Positions 1 to 5,189 of a DNA stretch of 7,138 nucleotides are shown piece by piece. Source of the stretch: Marinosulfonomonas sp. (GTDB lineage Bacteria; Pseudomonadota; Alphaproteobacteria; Rhodobacterales; Rhodobacteraceae); assembly GCA_015494385.1 (NCBI GenBank), contig WGBJ01000202.1, positions 1-7,138 on the forward strand, read 5' to 3'. A program made the position numbers and the translations under genes. Below the pieces are notes generated by a model. It was not told the origin of the DNA. It searched no databases and saw only the letters and a list, made by a program, of their open reading frames with translations. How positions within the stretch are numbered: position 1 is the stretch's first letter; each line of letters begins with the position of its first letter.

Positions 1-128
1 GCCCCGCGCTCGTACAGCTTGATCGATTCCTCAAGCGGCACGTCCCCGCGCTCAAGCTGGCCCACGACGGCCTCAAGTGCTGCCATCGCCTCTTCAAAGC
101 TCATTTTGTCTACCGGTTTGTCGCTCAT
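1..128 (-). CDS. xseB: Exodeoxyribonuclease VII small subunit, N-terminal part (cut by window edge)
   Basis: XseB is the small subunit of exonuclease VII, a cytoplasmic nuclease in which several small subunits assemble with the catalytic large subunit XseA and which degrades single-stranded DNA to oligonucleotides. The reverse-strand reading from the ATG at 126-128 gives 42 residues. They begin [20 protein letters not shown] and continue with [22 protein letters not shown]. The pattern FEEAMAxLExVVxQLExGxxPLEESxxLYExG is the family signature, covering the first helix, the turn and the start of the second helix. The family is usually about 75-85 residues, so roughly half the gene is visible. 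Its ATG overlaps the TGA of the upstream deacetylase gene by four bases (ATGA), which suggests translational coupling. In Rhodobacterales this pair is commonly followed by isoprenoid genes (ispA, dxs), but these lie outside the window. Confidence 0.93.
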   Translation of the reverse strand, partial: MSDKPVDKMSFEEAMAALEAVVGQLERGDVPLEESIKLYERG

Positions 129-1060
129 CCGCCGCGCTCCATCAAAACCAAAACATGTGCGGCGACCGAGGTCGCCAATGCGTCCAGATCATATCCGCCT
201 TCCAATGTCGAGACAATGCGCCCGTCGCACACCTTGTCCGCCACATCGCAAATGCGGTTGGTCAGCCAGATGAAATCCTCGACCTCCCACATCAGGCCTG
301 CCAGCGGGTCGGCGCGGTGGGCGTCAAATCCGGCGGATACAAGGATCAGATCGGGTTTGAAGGCTTCGATTGCCGGAAAAATCTCACCGTCATAGGCGGC
401 TTGCAGGGTGGCGGTGGTGCAACCCTCGGGCAGGGGGTAGTTCAGCACATTGTCAAAAGCGCCGGTTTCGGTGGCGGCACCGGTGCCGGGGTATAGCGGC
501 ATCTGGTGGCTGGAGCAAAACAGGGCGCGGGATTCATCCCACAACAGGGCCTGTGTGCCATTGCCGTGATGCACATCGAAATCCACAATCGCCACCCGTC
601 TGGCGCCGCAGTTTTCCAGCGCGTGTCTGGCGGCGATGGCGACATTGCCAAACAGGCAAAACCCCATCGGTTTTTCCTGTTCTGCGTGGTGGCCGGGTGG
701 GCGGATACCGCAAAAGGCGTTTTTTACCTCGCCATTCATCACCATATCCACCGCACGGATATTCGCCCCTACAGCGCGCATTGCAGCGGTCAGCGAGCCC
801 GCGGACATATGCGTGTCGGGGTCCAGTGATACAGTGCCTTTGGACGGCGCGGCATCGCGCACCCGTTTGATATGTGCTGCGGGGTGGGCCAACAGGATGT
901 GGCTATCCGTCCCCAGCGGGGCGTCCTCGCGCAGCAAATCTGCGAATTCCGGCGCGTTCAAGGCCTGTTGCACACGTTCCAGCCGCGCCACCTGTTCGGG
1001 GTGACCGGGGGGCGTGATATGTGACAGGCAATCGGTGTGAGTAATAAAAACTGTGCTCAT
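125..1060 (-). CDS. Histone deacetylase family zinc amidohydrolase
   Basis: A 311-residue soluble protein of the arginase/deacetylase fold, a family that includes HDACs, AcuC and acetylpolyamine amidohydrolases and removes acyl groups from amines by zinc-assisted hydrolysis. All key motifs are present: RPPGHHA at 120-126 (the two active-site histidines, H124 and H125), [11 protein letters not shown] at 160-170 (zinc ligands D162 and H164), [13 protein letters not shown] at 242-254 (third zinc ligand D246) and LEGGYD at 286-291 (transition-state tyrosine Y290). The protein is therefore predicted to be active. Length fits bacterial class II-like members. The physiological substrate cannot be read from sequence; acetylated protein lysine, acetylpolyamine or another acylamine are all possible. 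No Shine-Dalgarno sequence is seen before the ATG at 1058-1060. The gene's end overlaps the xseB start by ATGA, so the two probably share a transcript. It lies 113 bp downstream of the regulator gene on the same strand but is separated from it by strong palindromes. Family call very sure; function unsure. Confidence 0.93.
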   Translation of the reverse strand: MSTVFITHTDCLSHITPPGHPEQVARLERVQQALNAPEFADLLREDAPLGTDSHILLAHPAAHIKRVRDAAPSKGTVSLDPDTHMSAGSLTAAMRAVGANIRAVDMVMNGEVKNAFCGIRPPGHHAEQEKPMGFCLFGNVAIAARHALENCGARRVAIVDFDVHHGNGTQALLWDESRALFCSSHQMPLYPGTGAATETGAFDNVLNYPLPEGCTTATLQAAYDGEIFPAIEAFKPDLILVSAGFDAHRADPLAGLMWEVEDFIWLTNRICDVADKVCDGRIVSTLEGGYDLDALATSVAAHVLVLMERGG

Positions 1061-1095
1061 AGAAGGACGCTACGATAATAACGGGGGGCAAACAA

Positions 1096-1106
1096 GTTTT
1101 GAAAAC
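1096..1106. repeat. Small perfect inverted repeat
   Basis: GTTTT-G-AAAAC, a five-base dyad with a one-base centre, lies in the gap between the regulator and deacetylase genes. It is flanked more widely by CGGGG at 1082-1086 and CCCCG at 1106-1110, which could pair as a weak outer stem in the leader of the deacetylase transcript. Alone it would be unremarkable, but it is the third palindrome of the same one-base-centre design in this gap. Confidence 0.45.
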
Positions 1107-1122
1107 CCCGAGGTGTCGCGCG

Positions 1123-1143
1123 CGTTTTCTTTGAAAGAAAACG
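1123..1143. repeat. Perfect 10-bp inverted repeat with one-base centre
   Basis: Arms CGTTTTCTTT (1123-1132) and AAAGAAAACG (1134-1143) are separated by a single G. It lies two bases from the next palindrome (1146-1168). On the minus strand it follows that hairpin and supplies a T-rich run (CGTTTTCTTT) that could act as the U-tract of a terminator for the regulator gene. The arms are complete and error-free, which suggests selection or a recent repeat copy rather than chance. Confidence 0.7.
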
Positions 1144-1145
1144 AT

Positions 1146-1168
1146 CCGAAATCTTTTAAAGATTTCGG
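1146..1168 (-). terminator. Probable terminator hairpin after the narR-like gene
   Basis: Arms CCGAAATCTTT (1146-1156) and AAAGATTTCGG (1158-1168) form an 11-base perfect dyad around one T. A realistic hairpin is eight pairs (CCGAAATC/GATTTCGG) with a seven-base loop. It starts five bases past the TAG stop of the regulator gene (1174-1176 on the minus strand). Downstream on the minus strand come AT, CG and then a T-rich stretch, so factor-independent termination is plausible though the U-tract is not ideal. It would insulate the regulator from the deacetylase-xseB pair. It could instead be one copy of a dispersed intergenic palindromic repeat. Confidence 0.6.
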
Positions 1169-1173
1169 GGCCG

Positions 1174-1872
1174 CTAGCTTCTGGGATCGTCAATCAGCGG
1201 TGTTGGCTTGGCCAGCTGTTTCAGGTCATCCGGTTTCGTGATCTCGATGAACTGTCCGTCAATAATCAACCCGTATGGCCGCAATGCCTTGATCGCCCGC
1301 GAAAGGTTTTCCGGTGTCATCCCCAGAATGGAGGCCAGACGGCGCTTTTCGATCGGCAATTCGAATTTATCACCGCCGCCCATCTTTTTTTGCAACTTAA
1401 GAAGGTAATTTGCCAAACGTTCAATCGAGGTGCGCAGCTTTAGCCCCTTCACGCCCTTGATCACGCCGCGATAGCAATAGGCCAGTTCCTGCACAATCGC
1501 GCGGGCGAAATCATGGTCTTTCTGGAACACTGCGCGCACATCTTCGGCCGGCACCATGATGATGCGGGAGCGTTCCAGCGTGCGGGCCGACATCAGGTTT
1601 GGCGCATCGCGAATGGCCGCCGCCAGAATAAATGTCGCCCCTTCGCGCAGAATCGTCATCGCGGTTTCGCGTTCATTCCAGTTGGCAAACAGCTCGACCG
1701 AGCCATCCACAACGATGTGCAAAAAGTCGCAAGGATCACCCTCGACGATCAGTTCCATATTGGGTGGAAAGTTCTGAACATAGGCCCCGCGCACCAGTTC
1801 AGCAAAGCTTTCGTCCGACATTTCACGGAAAAGCTCAAGAGATCGAATCGCGGGAATATCACTGTCACGCAT
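1174..1872 (-). CDS. narR: Crp/Fnr-family transcriptional regulator, NarR-like (no Fe-S cysteine cluster)
   Basis: A 232-residue regulator of the Crp/Fnr family. Residues about 12-115 form the cyclic-nucleotide-binding-like beta-barrel (GDPCDFLHIVVDGSVELF around 45-62). Residues 118-162 form the long dimerisation helix. A winged helix-turn-helix follows at about 172-212, with recognition-helix residues TPENLSRAIKAL at 186-197. The E188-xx-S191-R192 pattern is the one FNR uses to read TTGAT half-sites. Only two cysteines occur (C48, C133) and the N-terminal cysteine cluster of oxygen-sensing FNR is absent, so it cannot hold an FNR-type [4Fe-4S] cluster. It is divergent from narK-narG, as reported for NarR of Paracoccus, a cluster-free regulator needed for narKGHJI expression in response to nitrate or nitrite. 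By inference it activates the nar operon here. A DNR/NnrR-type nitric-oxide sensor is the main alternative. The ATG at 1870-1872 has no Shine-Dalgarno sequence. Confidence 0.82.
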   Translation of the reverse strand: MRDSDIPAIRSLELFREMSDESFAELVRGAYVQNFPPNMELIVEGDPCDFLHIVVDGSVELFANWNERETAMTILREGATFILAAAIRDAPNLMSARTLERSRIIMVPAEDVRAVFQKDHDFARAIVQELAYCYRGVIKGVKGLKLRTSIERLANYLLKLQKKMGGGDKFELPIEKRRLASILGMTPENLSRAIKALRPYGLIIDGQFIEITKPDDLKQLAKPTPLIDDPRS

Positions 1873-1893
1873 AGGAGGCTCGCTGGTTTACGT

Positions 1894-1907
1894 TTGACAT
1901 ATATCAA
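1894..1907 (-). promoter_or_regulatory. FNR-type box over the -10 region of the narR-like promoter
   Basis: TTGAC-ATAT-ATCAA on the plus strand matches the FNR consensus TTGAT-N4-ATCAA at nine of ten positions. It ends 21 bases upstream of the regulator's ATG. Because it coincides with the proposed -10 element of the regulator promoter, a bound FNR-family protein should block RNA polymerase, so repression or autorepression is the likely outcome. Binding by the encoded protein or by a genome-encoded FnrL is inference. Confidence 0.72.
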
Positions 1908-1929
1908 GCCAGGTGGCGGTAATTGTCAA
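1901..1929 (-). promoter_or_regulatory. Candidate sigma-70 promoter of the narR-like gene
   Basis: On the minus strand a perfect -35 hexamer TTGACA (1924-1929) is followed after 17 bases by TGATAT (1901-1906) as a weaker -10. ATATAT or TATATG, shifted by a few bases, are alternatives. The predicted transcript would begin near 1893-1897, giving a leader of only about 20-25 bases. The -10 lies inside the FNR-type box at 1894-1907. Confidence 0.55.
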
Positions 1930-1986
1930 GGCGCCAATGGACGCATGTAACCACCCCAAACAATAATTAACCTATGGCTTCATGAC

Positions 1987-2003
1987 ATATGTTTCTAACA
2001 TAT
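1987..2003. promoter_or_regulatory. Perfect 7-3-7 dyad, candidate operator
   Basis: ATATGTT (1987-1993), spacer TCT, AACATAT (1997-2003) is an exact inverted repeat in the divergent control region. Its centre (1995) is 42.5 bp upstream of the centre of the perfect FNR box (2037.5), close to four helical turns, so proteins on both sites would face the same side of the DNA. It does not match the TTGAT-type consensus. Which protein binds it is unknown. Confidence 0.4.
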
Positions 2004-2027
2004 TTATTTTAAACGCGTTTTTATGGT

Positions 2028-2047
2028 AACTTGATTTGAATCAAGTT
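2028..2047 (+). promoter_or_regulatory. Perfect FNR/NarR-type box upstream of narK1
   Basis: The core TTGAT-TTGA-ATCAA at 2031-2044 matches the FNR consensus exactly, and the symmetry extends three more bases each side (AAC...GTT). Its centre is 87 bp upstream of the narK1 ATG. If it acts as a class II activator site centred at -41.5, transcription would start near 2079. The sequence TTAATATCCA at 2061-2070 supplies candidate -10 hexamers (TAATAT at 2062-2067 or TATCCA at 2065-2070), slightly closer than the ideal spacing. This is the expected anaerobic and nitrate-linked control point of the nar operon. Confidence 0.85.
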
Positions 2048-2112
2048 GTTGATGCGGGAATTAATATCCAGTACCCGCAACACACAAAGCGCATTTTTGC
2101 GCAAAATAACGT

Positions 2113-2118
2113 GGAGGG
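2113..2118 (+). promoter_or_regulatory. Ribosome binding site of narK1
   Basis: GGAGGG lies six bases before the ATG at 2125-2127, a strong Shine-Dalgarno match that fixes this start. Confidence 0.85.
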
Positions 2119-2124
2119 CACGTA

Positions 2125-3441
2125 ATGCATGAGCTAGATGGAGTGACCAAATCTGACCAGTACCGAGCGTTGGGACTGAGCACTTTGGCTTTTACTGTTT
2201 GTTTTGCTGTTTGGACGATTTTCTCGATTATCGGCGTTAAAATCAAGCAAGAGCTGGGCTTGTCCGAAACCCAGTTCGGCCTTTTGGTCGCGACACCTGT
2301 TCTGACCGGTTCGCTGAGCCGGATATTTCTGGGGATCTGGACCGACCAGTTCGGTGGACGGATCATGCTGCCGTTGCAAATGCTGATCACTGCGGTTTCG
2401 GTCTGGTTGCTGGCTTCGGTTCACACATATGCGGTGTTCCTGATGGCGGCGCTGGGTCTGGGTCTTGCCGGTGGCTCGTTCATCATCGGTATTGCTTATG
2501 TGTCCCGCTGGTTCGAAGCTGAAAAGCAAGGCACGGCACTTGGCATCTTCGGGGCCGGTAACGTGGGGGCGGCTGTCACAAACTTTGCGGCACCTTTCCT
2601 TGTGGTTGCATACGGCTGGGAAGACACTGCCAGAATCTATGCGGTGGTGCTGGTGATTATGGCCGTTGTCTTTTACATCTTCGCCAAAGAAGACCCCGTT
2701 CGTAAAATGCAGAAGGAAACAGGTGCCAAGCCGGTGCCTGCGCTCAAACAGCTTGAACCTCTGAAGAATATTCAGGTCTGGCGTTTCGCAACCTACTACT
2801 TCTTCGTATTCGGTGCCTTTGTTGCCTTTGCGTCGTTCCTGCCGCGTTACTATGTCGGGGCTTACGGGGTCGCGCTGACCTCGGCGGGGGTATTTGCCGG
2901 TATGTATTCGCTGCCCGGATCGATCTTTCGTGCGCTGGGGGGCTGGATGTCGGATGTTTGGGGTGCCCGTTCGGTGATGTATCTGACCTTCGGCGTATCG
3001 CTGGTTGTGCTGTTCATCATGAGCTACCCGGAGACCACCTATATCGTCAAAGGTATCCCGCATGAAGACGGAAGCCCCAACCTGATCGAGTTCAGCTTTG
3101 GCATTCCGCTCTATCTGTTTGTGTTCCTGACCGTGATCCTCGGCTTTGTAATGAGCCTGGGCAAGGCGGCTGTTTACAAGCACATTCCCGTCTACTTCCC
3201 GCACAACGTGGGGGCTGTCGGCGGTCTGGTCGGGATGATCGGCGGTTTGGGCGGCTTTGTTCTGCCAATTGCCTTCGGTATTCTGCTGGATGTGTTCCAG
3301 GTCTGGTCGGTCGTGTTCATGCTGATGTTCATCATCGTGGCTATCAGCATGATCTGGATGCATCTGGCGATCCGCTCGATGGACCGCAAGAACCATCCTG
3401 AACTGACAAAGAACACCCATCTGTCGGATGTTCCACACTAA
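2125..3441 (+). CDS. narK1: Nitrate/proton symporter, NarK1 type (MFS)
   Basis: A 438-residue major facilitator superfamily protein of the nitrate/nitrite porter family with about twelve predicted membrane helices and an inner-membrane location. Family marks include GSLSRIFLGIWTDQFGGR at 62-79, with R66 at the position of the first substrate-binding arginine. The nitrate signature follows as GLAGGSFIIGIAYVSRWF at 113-130. The second-half counterpart is SIFRALGGWMSDVWGAR at 266-282, with R269 as the second substrate arginine, and a second glycine-rich segment GGLGGFVLPIAFGILLD lies at 373-389. Proteins of this subtype are described as nitrate/proton symporters that bring in the first nitrate when no nitrite is yet available to exchange. 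It is the first gene of the nar operon, behind an FNR-type box and a strong ribosome site. The subtype call rests on motif style; sequence cannot prove the transport mode. Confidence 0.9.
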   Translation: MHELDGVTKSDQYRALGLSTLAFTVCFAVWTIFSIIGVKIKQELGLSETQFGLLVATPVLTGSLSRIFLGIWTDQFGGRIMLPLQMLITAVSVWLLASVHTYAVFLMAALGLGLAGGSFIIGIAYVSRWFEAEKQGTALGIFGAGNVGAAVTNFAAPFLVVAYGWEDTARIYAVVLVIMAVVFYIFAKEDPVRKMQKETGAKPVPALKQLEPLKNIQVWRFATYYFFVFGAFVAFASFLPRYYVGAYGVALTSAGVFAGMYSLPGSIFRALGGWMSDVWGARSVMYLTFGVSLVVLFIMSYPETTYIVKGIPHEDGSPNLIEFSFGIPLYLFVFLTVILGFVMSLGKAAVYKHIPVYFPHNVGAVGGLVGMIGGLGGFVLPIAFGILLDVFQVWSVVFMLMFIIVAISMIWMHLAIRSMDRKNHPELTKNTHLSDVPH

Positions 3442-3453
3442 TTAGAATAAACA

Positions 3454-3477
3454 GGCGGGCTGCATGCGCGGCCCGCC
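3454..3477 (+). other. Intercistronic GC-rich hairpin between narK1 and narK2
   Basis: GGCGGGC (3454-3460) pairs with GCCCGCC (3471-3477). The stem can continue with T-G, G-C and C-G pairs to ten pairs closing an ATGC loop. It starts 12 bases after the narK1 stop. The plus strand then reads ATAAAAACC, with no T-run, so it is not a standard intrinsic terminator for the operon. An mRNA-stabilising or processing structure, or partial attenuation, is more likely. Confidence 0.65.
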
Positions 3478-3495
3478 ATAAAAACCACCACCAAA

Positions 3496-3500
3496 GGGAG
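3496..3500 (+). promoter_or_regulatory. Ribosome binding site supporting a TTG start for narK2
   Basis: GGGAG (within AAAGGGAGAAAG) lies seven bases before the TTG at 3508-3510. The frame has no upstream ATG before the hairpin. The next in-frame ATG, at residue 52, would remove the first membrane helix, so this site decides the TTG start. Confidence 0.78.
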
Positions 3501-3507
3501 AAAGACT

Positions 3508-5124
3508 TTGGGAAAAGATATCAGAAACTGGGACATCGAGAACGAGAGCTATTGGGCCTCGACCGGTAAGTCCATCGCAACACGAAACCTGTGGATTTCA
3601 ATCCCCAGCCTGCTGATCGGCTTTGCTGTCTGGCTGTATTGGGGCATCATCACGGTGCAAATGATCAACCTGGGCTTTCCGTTTGAAAAGTCGCAACTGT
3701 TCACACTGGGCGCGATTGCCGGCCTGACCGGCGCGACGCTGCGTATTCCGTCGACATTCTTTATCCGGATCGCGGGCGGACGAAACACAATCGTTTTCAC
3801 CACCGCCTTGCTGATGATCCCGGCCCTGGGCACGGGTCTGGCGCTGATGGATCCGAATACGCCACTGTGGAAGTTCCAGCTGCTGGCCTTCCTGTCGGGT
3901 ATCGGCGGTGGTAACTTTGCCTCCTCGATGTCGAATATTTCCTTCTTCTACCCGAAAAAGGTGCAGGGCTATGCACTGGGTATGAACGCGGGTCTGGGCA
4001 ACTTTGGTGTGACCACCATGCAGATCCTGATCCCGCTGGTCATGACTGTCGGCATTTTCGGCGGACCAAGCCGCACACTGGTGAACACTTCGGGCACATT
4101 GATCGGGAAAATTCCGGCCGGCACCGAAACCTATATCCAGAACGCCGGTTTTATCTGGCTGGTATTCCTGATCCCGCTTGCCATTATCGGCTGGTTCGGC
4201 ATGAACAACATTCGTGACGAACATGTTTCGCCCGATATTCCGAACCCGATCGGAGCCTTTGCCACCATCACCGGCATGTTGCTGGTGGGCTTTGTCACCG
4301 CGGCCTTTGGTCTGTGGCTGATGTTGCCGACTGTTCCCGGCGGTCTTCCGACTTCGGGTCTGATGGTGTCCAAATGGATTGTGCTGCCGATCGTGATTGC
4401 GCTGACCGTGTTCCTGCTGAAAATGATCCCCGGTGCCGTCGGCCAGAACCTGACACGCCAGTACAAGATTTTCGGCAACAAGCACACCTGGGCCATGACC
4501 GTGATCTATACCATGACCTTTGGTTCGTTCATCGGTTACGCGGCGACATTCGCACTGGCCATCAAGGTGGTGTTCGGTTTCTCGCATGTGATGGTGGACG
4601 GGGTTATGACCCATAATACTGTCAATCCGGATGGCCCCTCGGCCCTGATGTATGCCTGGATGGGCCCGTTCATCGGCGCATTGATCCGCCCCGTTGGCGG
4701 TATGATCGCCGATAAAATGGGTGGCGCAAAAGTGACCCAGATCATTTCCTTTGTAATGGTCGCATCGGCGCTGGGCGTGGCTTACTTCCTGAAAGAGGCC
4801 TATGCTTCGGCCACACCGCAGGATTACTTCCTGCCATTCATGATCCTGTTCCTGATCCTGTTCGCTGCCACCGGTATCGGCAACGGCTCGACCTTCCGCA
4901 CCATCGCGGTTGTGTTCAACAAGGAACAGGCCGGTCCCGTGCTGGGTTGGACTTCGGCTGTGGCTGCCTATGGCGCTTTCATCATCCCCAAAGTGTTCGG
5001 GGAACAGATCAAGGCGACAACACCTGAATACGCCCTTTACGGCTTTGCCATCTTCTATGGCGTCTGTATCGCGATCAACTGGTGGTTCTATCTGCGTCCC
5101 GGCGCATATGTGAAGAACCCGTAA
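3508..5124 (+). CDS. narK2: Nitrate/nitrite antiporter, NarK2 type (MFS)
   Basis: A 538-residue inner-membrane transporter of the nitrate/nitrite porter family, closer to E. coli NarK in motif style than its neighbour is. GATLRIPSTFFIRIAGGR at 75-92 carries the first substrate arginine (R79). The nitrate signature GIGGGNFASSMSNISFFYP spans 131-149. GALIRPVGGMIADKMGG at 390-406 carries the second arginine (R394), and GIGNGSTFRTIAVVF at 456-470 is the second-half signature. Proteins of this type exchange external nitrate for internal nitrite and so prevent nitrite poisoning. About twelve helices are predicted, and residues about 236-325 (long inter-domain stretch with extra hydrophobic segments at 248-274 and 288-310) make it longer than E. 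coli NarK (463 residues). Two additional helices are possible. The start is TTG at 3508-3510, backed by a good ribosome site. It lies 66 bp after narK1 and 65 bp before narG, with hairpins in both gaps, probably in one operon. Confidence 0.92.
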   Translation: MGKDIRNWDIENESYWASTGKSIATRNLWISIPSLLIGFAVWLYWGIITVQMINLGFPFEKSQLFTLGAIAGLTGATLRIPSTFFIRIAGGRNTIVFTTALLMIPALGTGLALMDPNTPLWKFQLLAFLSGIGGGNFASSMSNISFFYPKKVQGYALGMNAGLGNFGVTTMQILIPLVMTVGIFGGPSRTLVNTSGTLIGKIPAGTETYIQNAGFIWLVFLIPLAIIGWFGMNNIRDEHVSPDIPNPIGAFATITGMLLVGFVTAAFGLWLMLPTVPGGLPTSGLMVSKWIVLPIVIALTVFLLKMIPGAVGQNLTRQYKIFGNKHTWAMTVIYTMTFGSFIGYAATFALAIKVVFGFSHVMVDGVMTHNTVNPDGPSALMYAWMGPFIGALIRPVGGMIADKMGGAKVTQIISFVMVASALGVAYFLKEAYASATPQDYFLPFMILFLILFAATGIGNGSTFRTIAVVFNKEQAGPVLGWTSAVAAYGAFIIPKVFGEQIKATTPEYALYGFAIFYGVCIAINWWFYLRPGAYVKNP

Positions 5125-5137
5125 AACATATCCCTGT

Positions 5138-5162
5138 CCGCCCCGGCAGCACGTCGGGGCGG
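5138..5162 (+). other. Intercistronic GC-rich hairpin between narK2 and narG
   Basis: CCGCCCCG (5138-5145) pairs with CGGGGCGG (5155-5162). A G-T and a C-G pair can extend it inward to ten pairs around an AGCAC loop. It starts 13 bases after the narK2 stop and is followed by CATCCCCTAG, not a T-tract. It therefore looks like a stability or processing element protecting upstream or downstream message rather than a true terminator. Confidence 0.68.
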
Positions 5163-5175
5163 CATCCCCTAGAAC

Positions 5176-5180
5176 AGGAG
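5176..5180 (+). promoter_or_regulatory. Ribosome binding site of narG
   Basis: AGGAG lies nine bases before the ATG at 5190-5192. This start yields the expected NarG N-terminus (LDRLNFF, then NGHGETTIENRDWEDVYRNRW). Confidence 0.82.
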
Positions 5181-5189
5181 AGAAACCAA

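Noticed and set aside
77..496. Plus-strand frames across the deacetylase and regulator genes
   Set aside because: They lie opposite genes with full catalytic or DNA-binding motifs, and their products resemble no family.
2011..2020. Palindrome AAACGCGTTT between the dyad and the FNR box
   Set aside because: A 10-base exact palindrome is expected by chance in AT-rich control DNA and has no clear partner or consensus.
2039..2051. IHF-like motif AATCAA-GTTG-TTG overlapping the FNR box
   Set aside because: It fits the loose WATCAANNNNTTR consensus, but half of it is simply the FNR half-site and the motif is too degenerate to support a call.
2134..3438. Long open frame on the minus strand opposite narK1 (434 codons)
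   Set aside because: Its translation is rich in His, Gln, Arg and Asp with no domain I recognise, and it mirrors narK1 codon structure. Long antisense frames are a usual by-product of GC-biased third positions.
3442..3507. Possible internal promoter or small gene between narK1 and narK2
   Set aside because: The gap is filled by the hairpin and the ribosome site. No -35/-10 pair or coding frame is visible.
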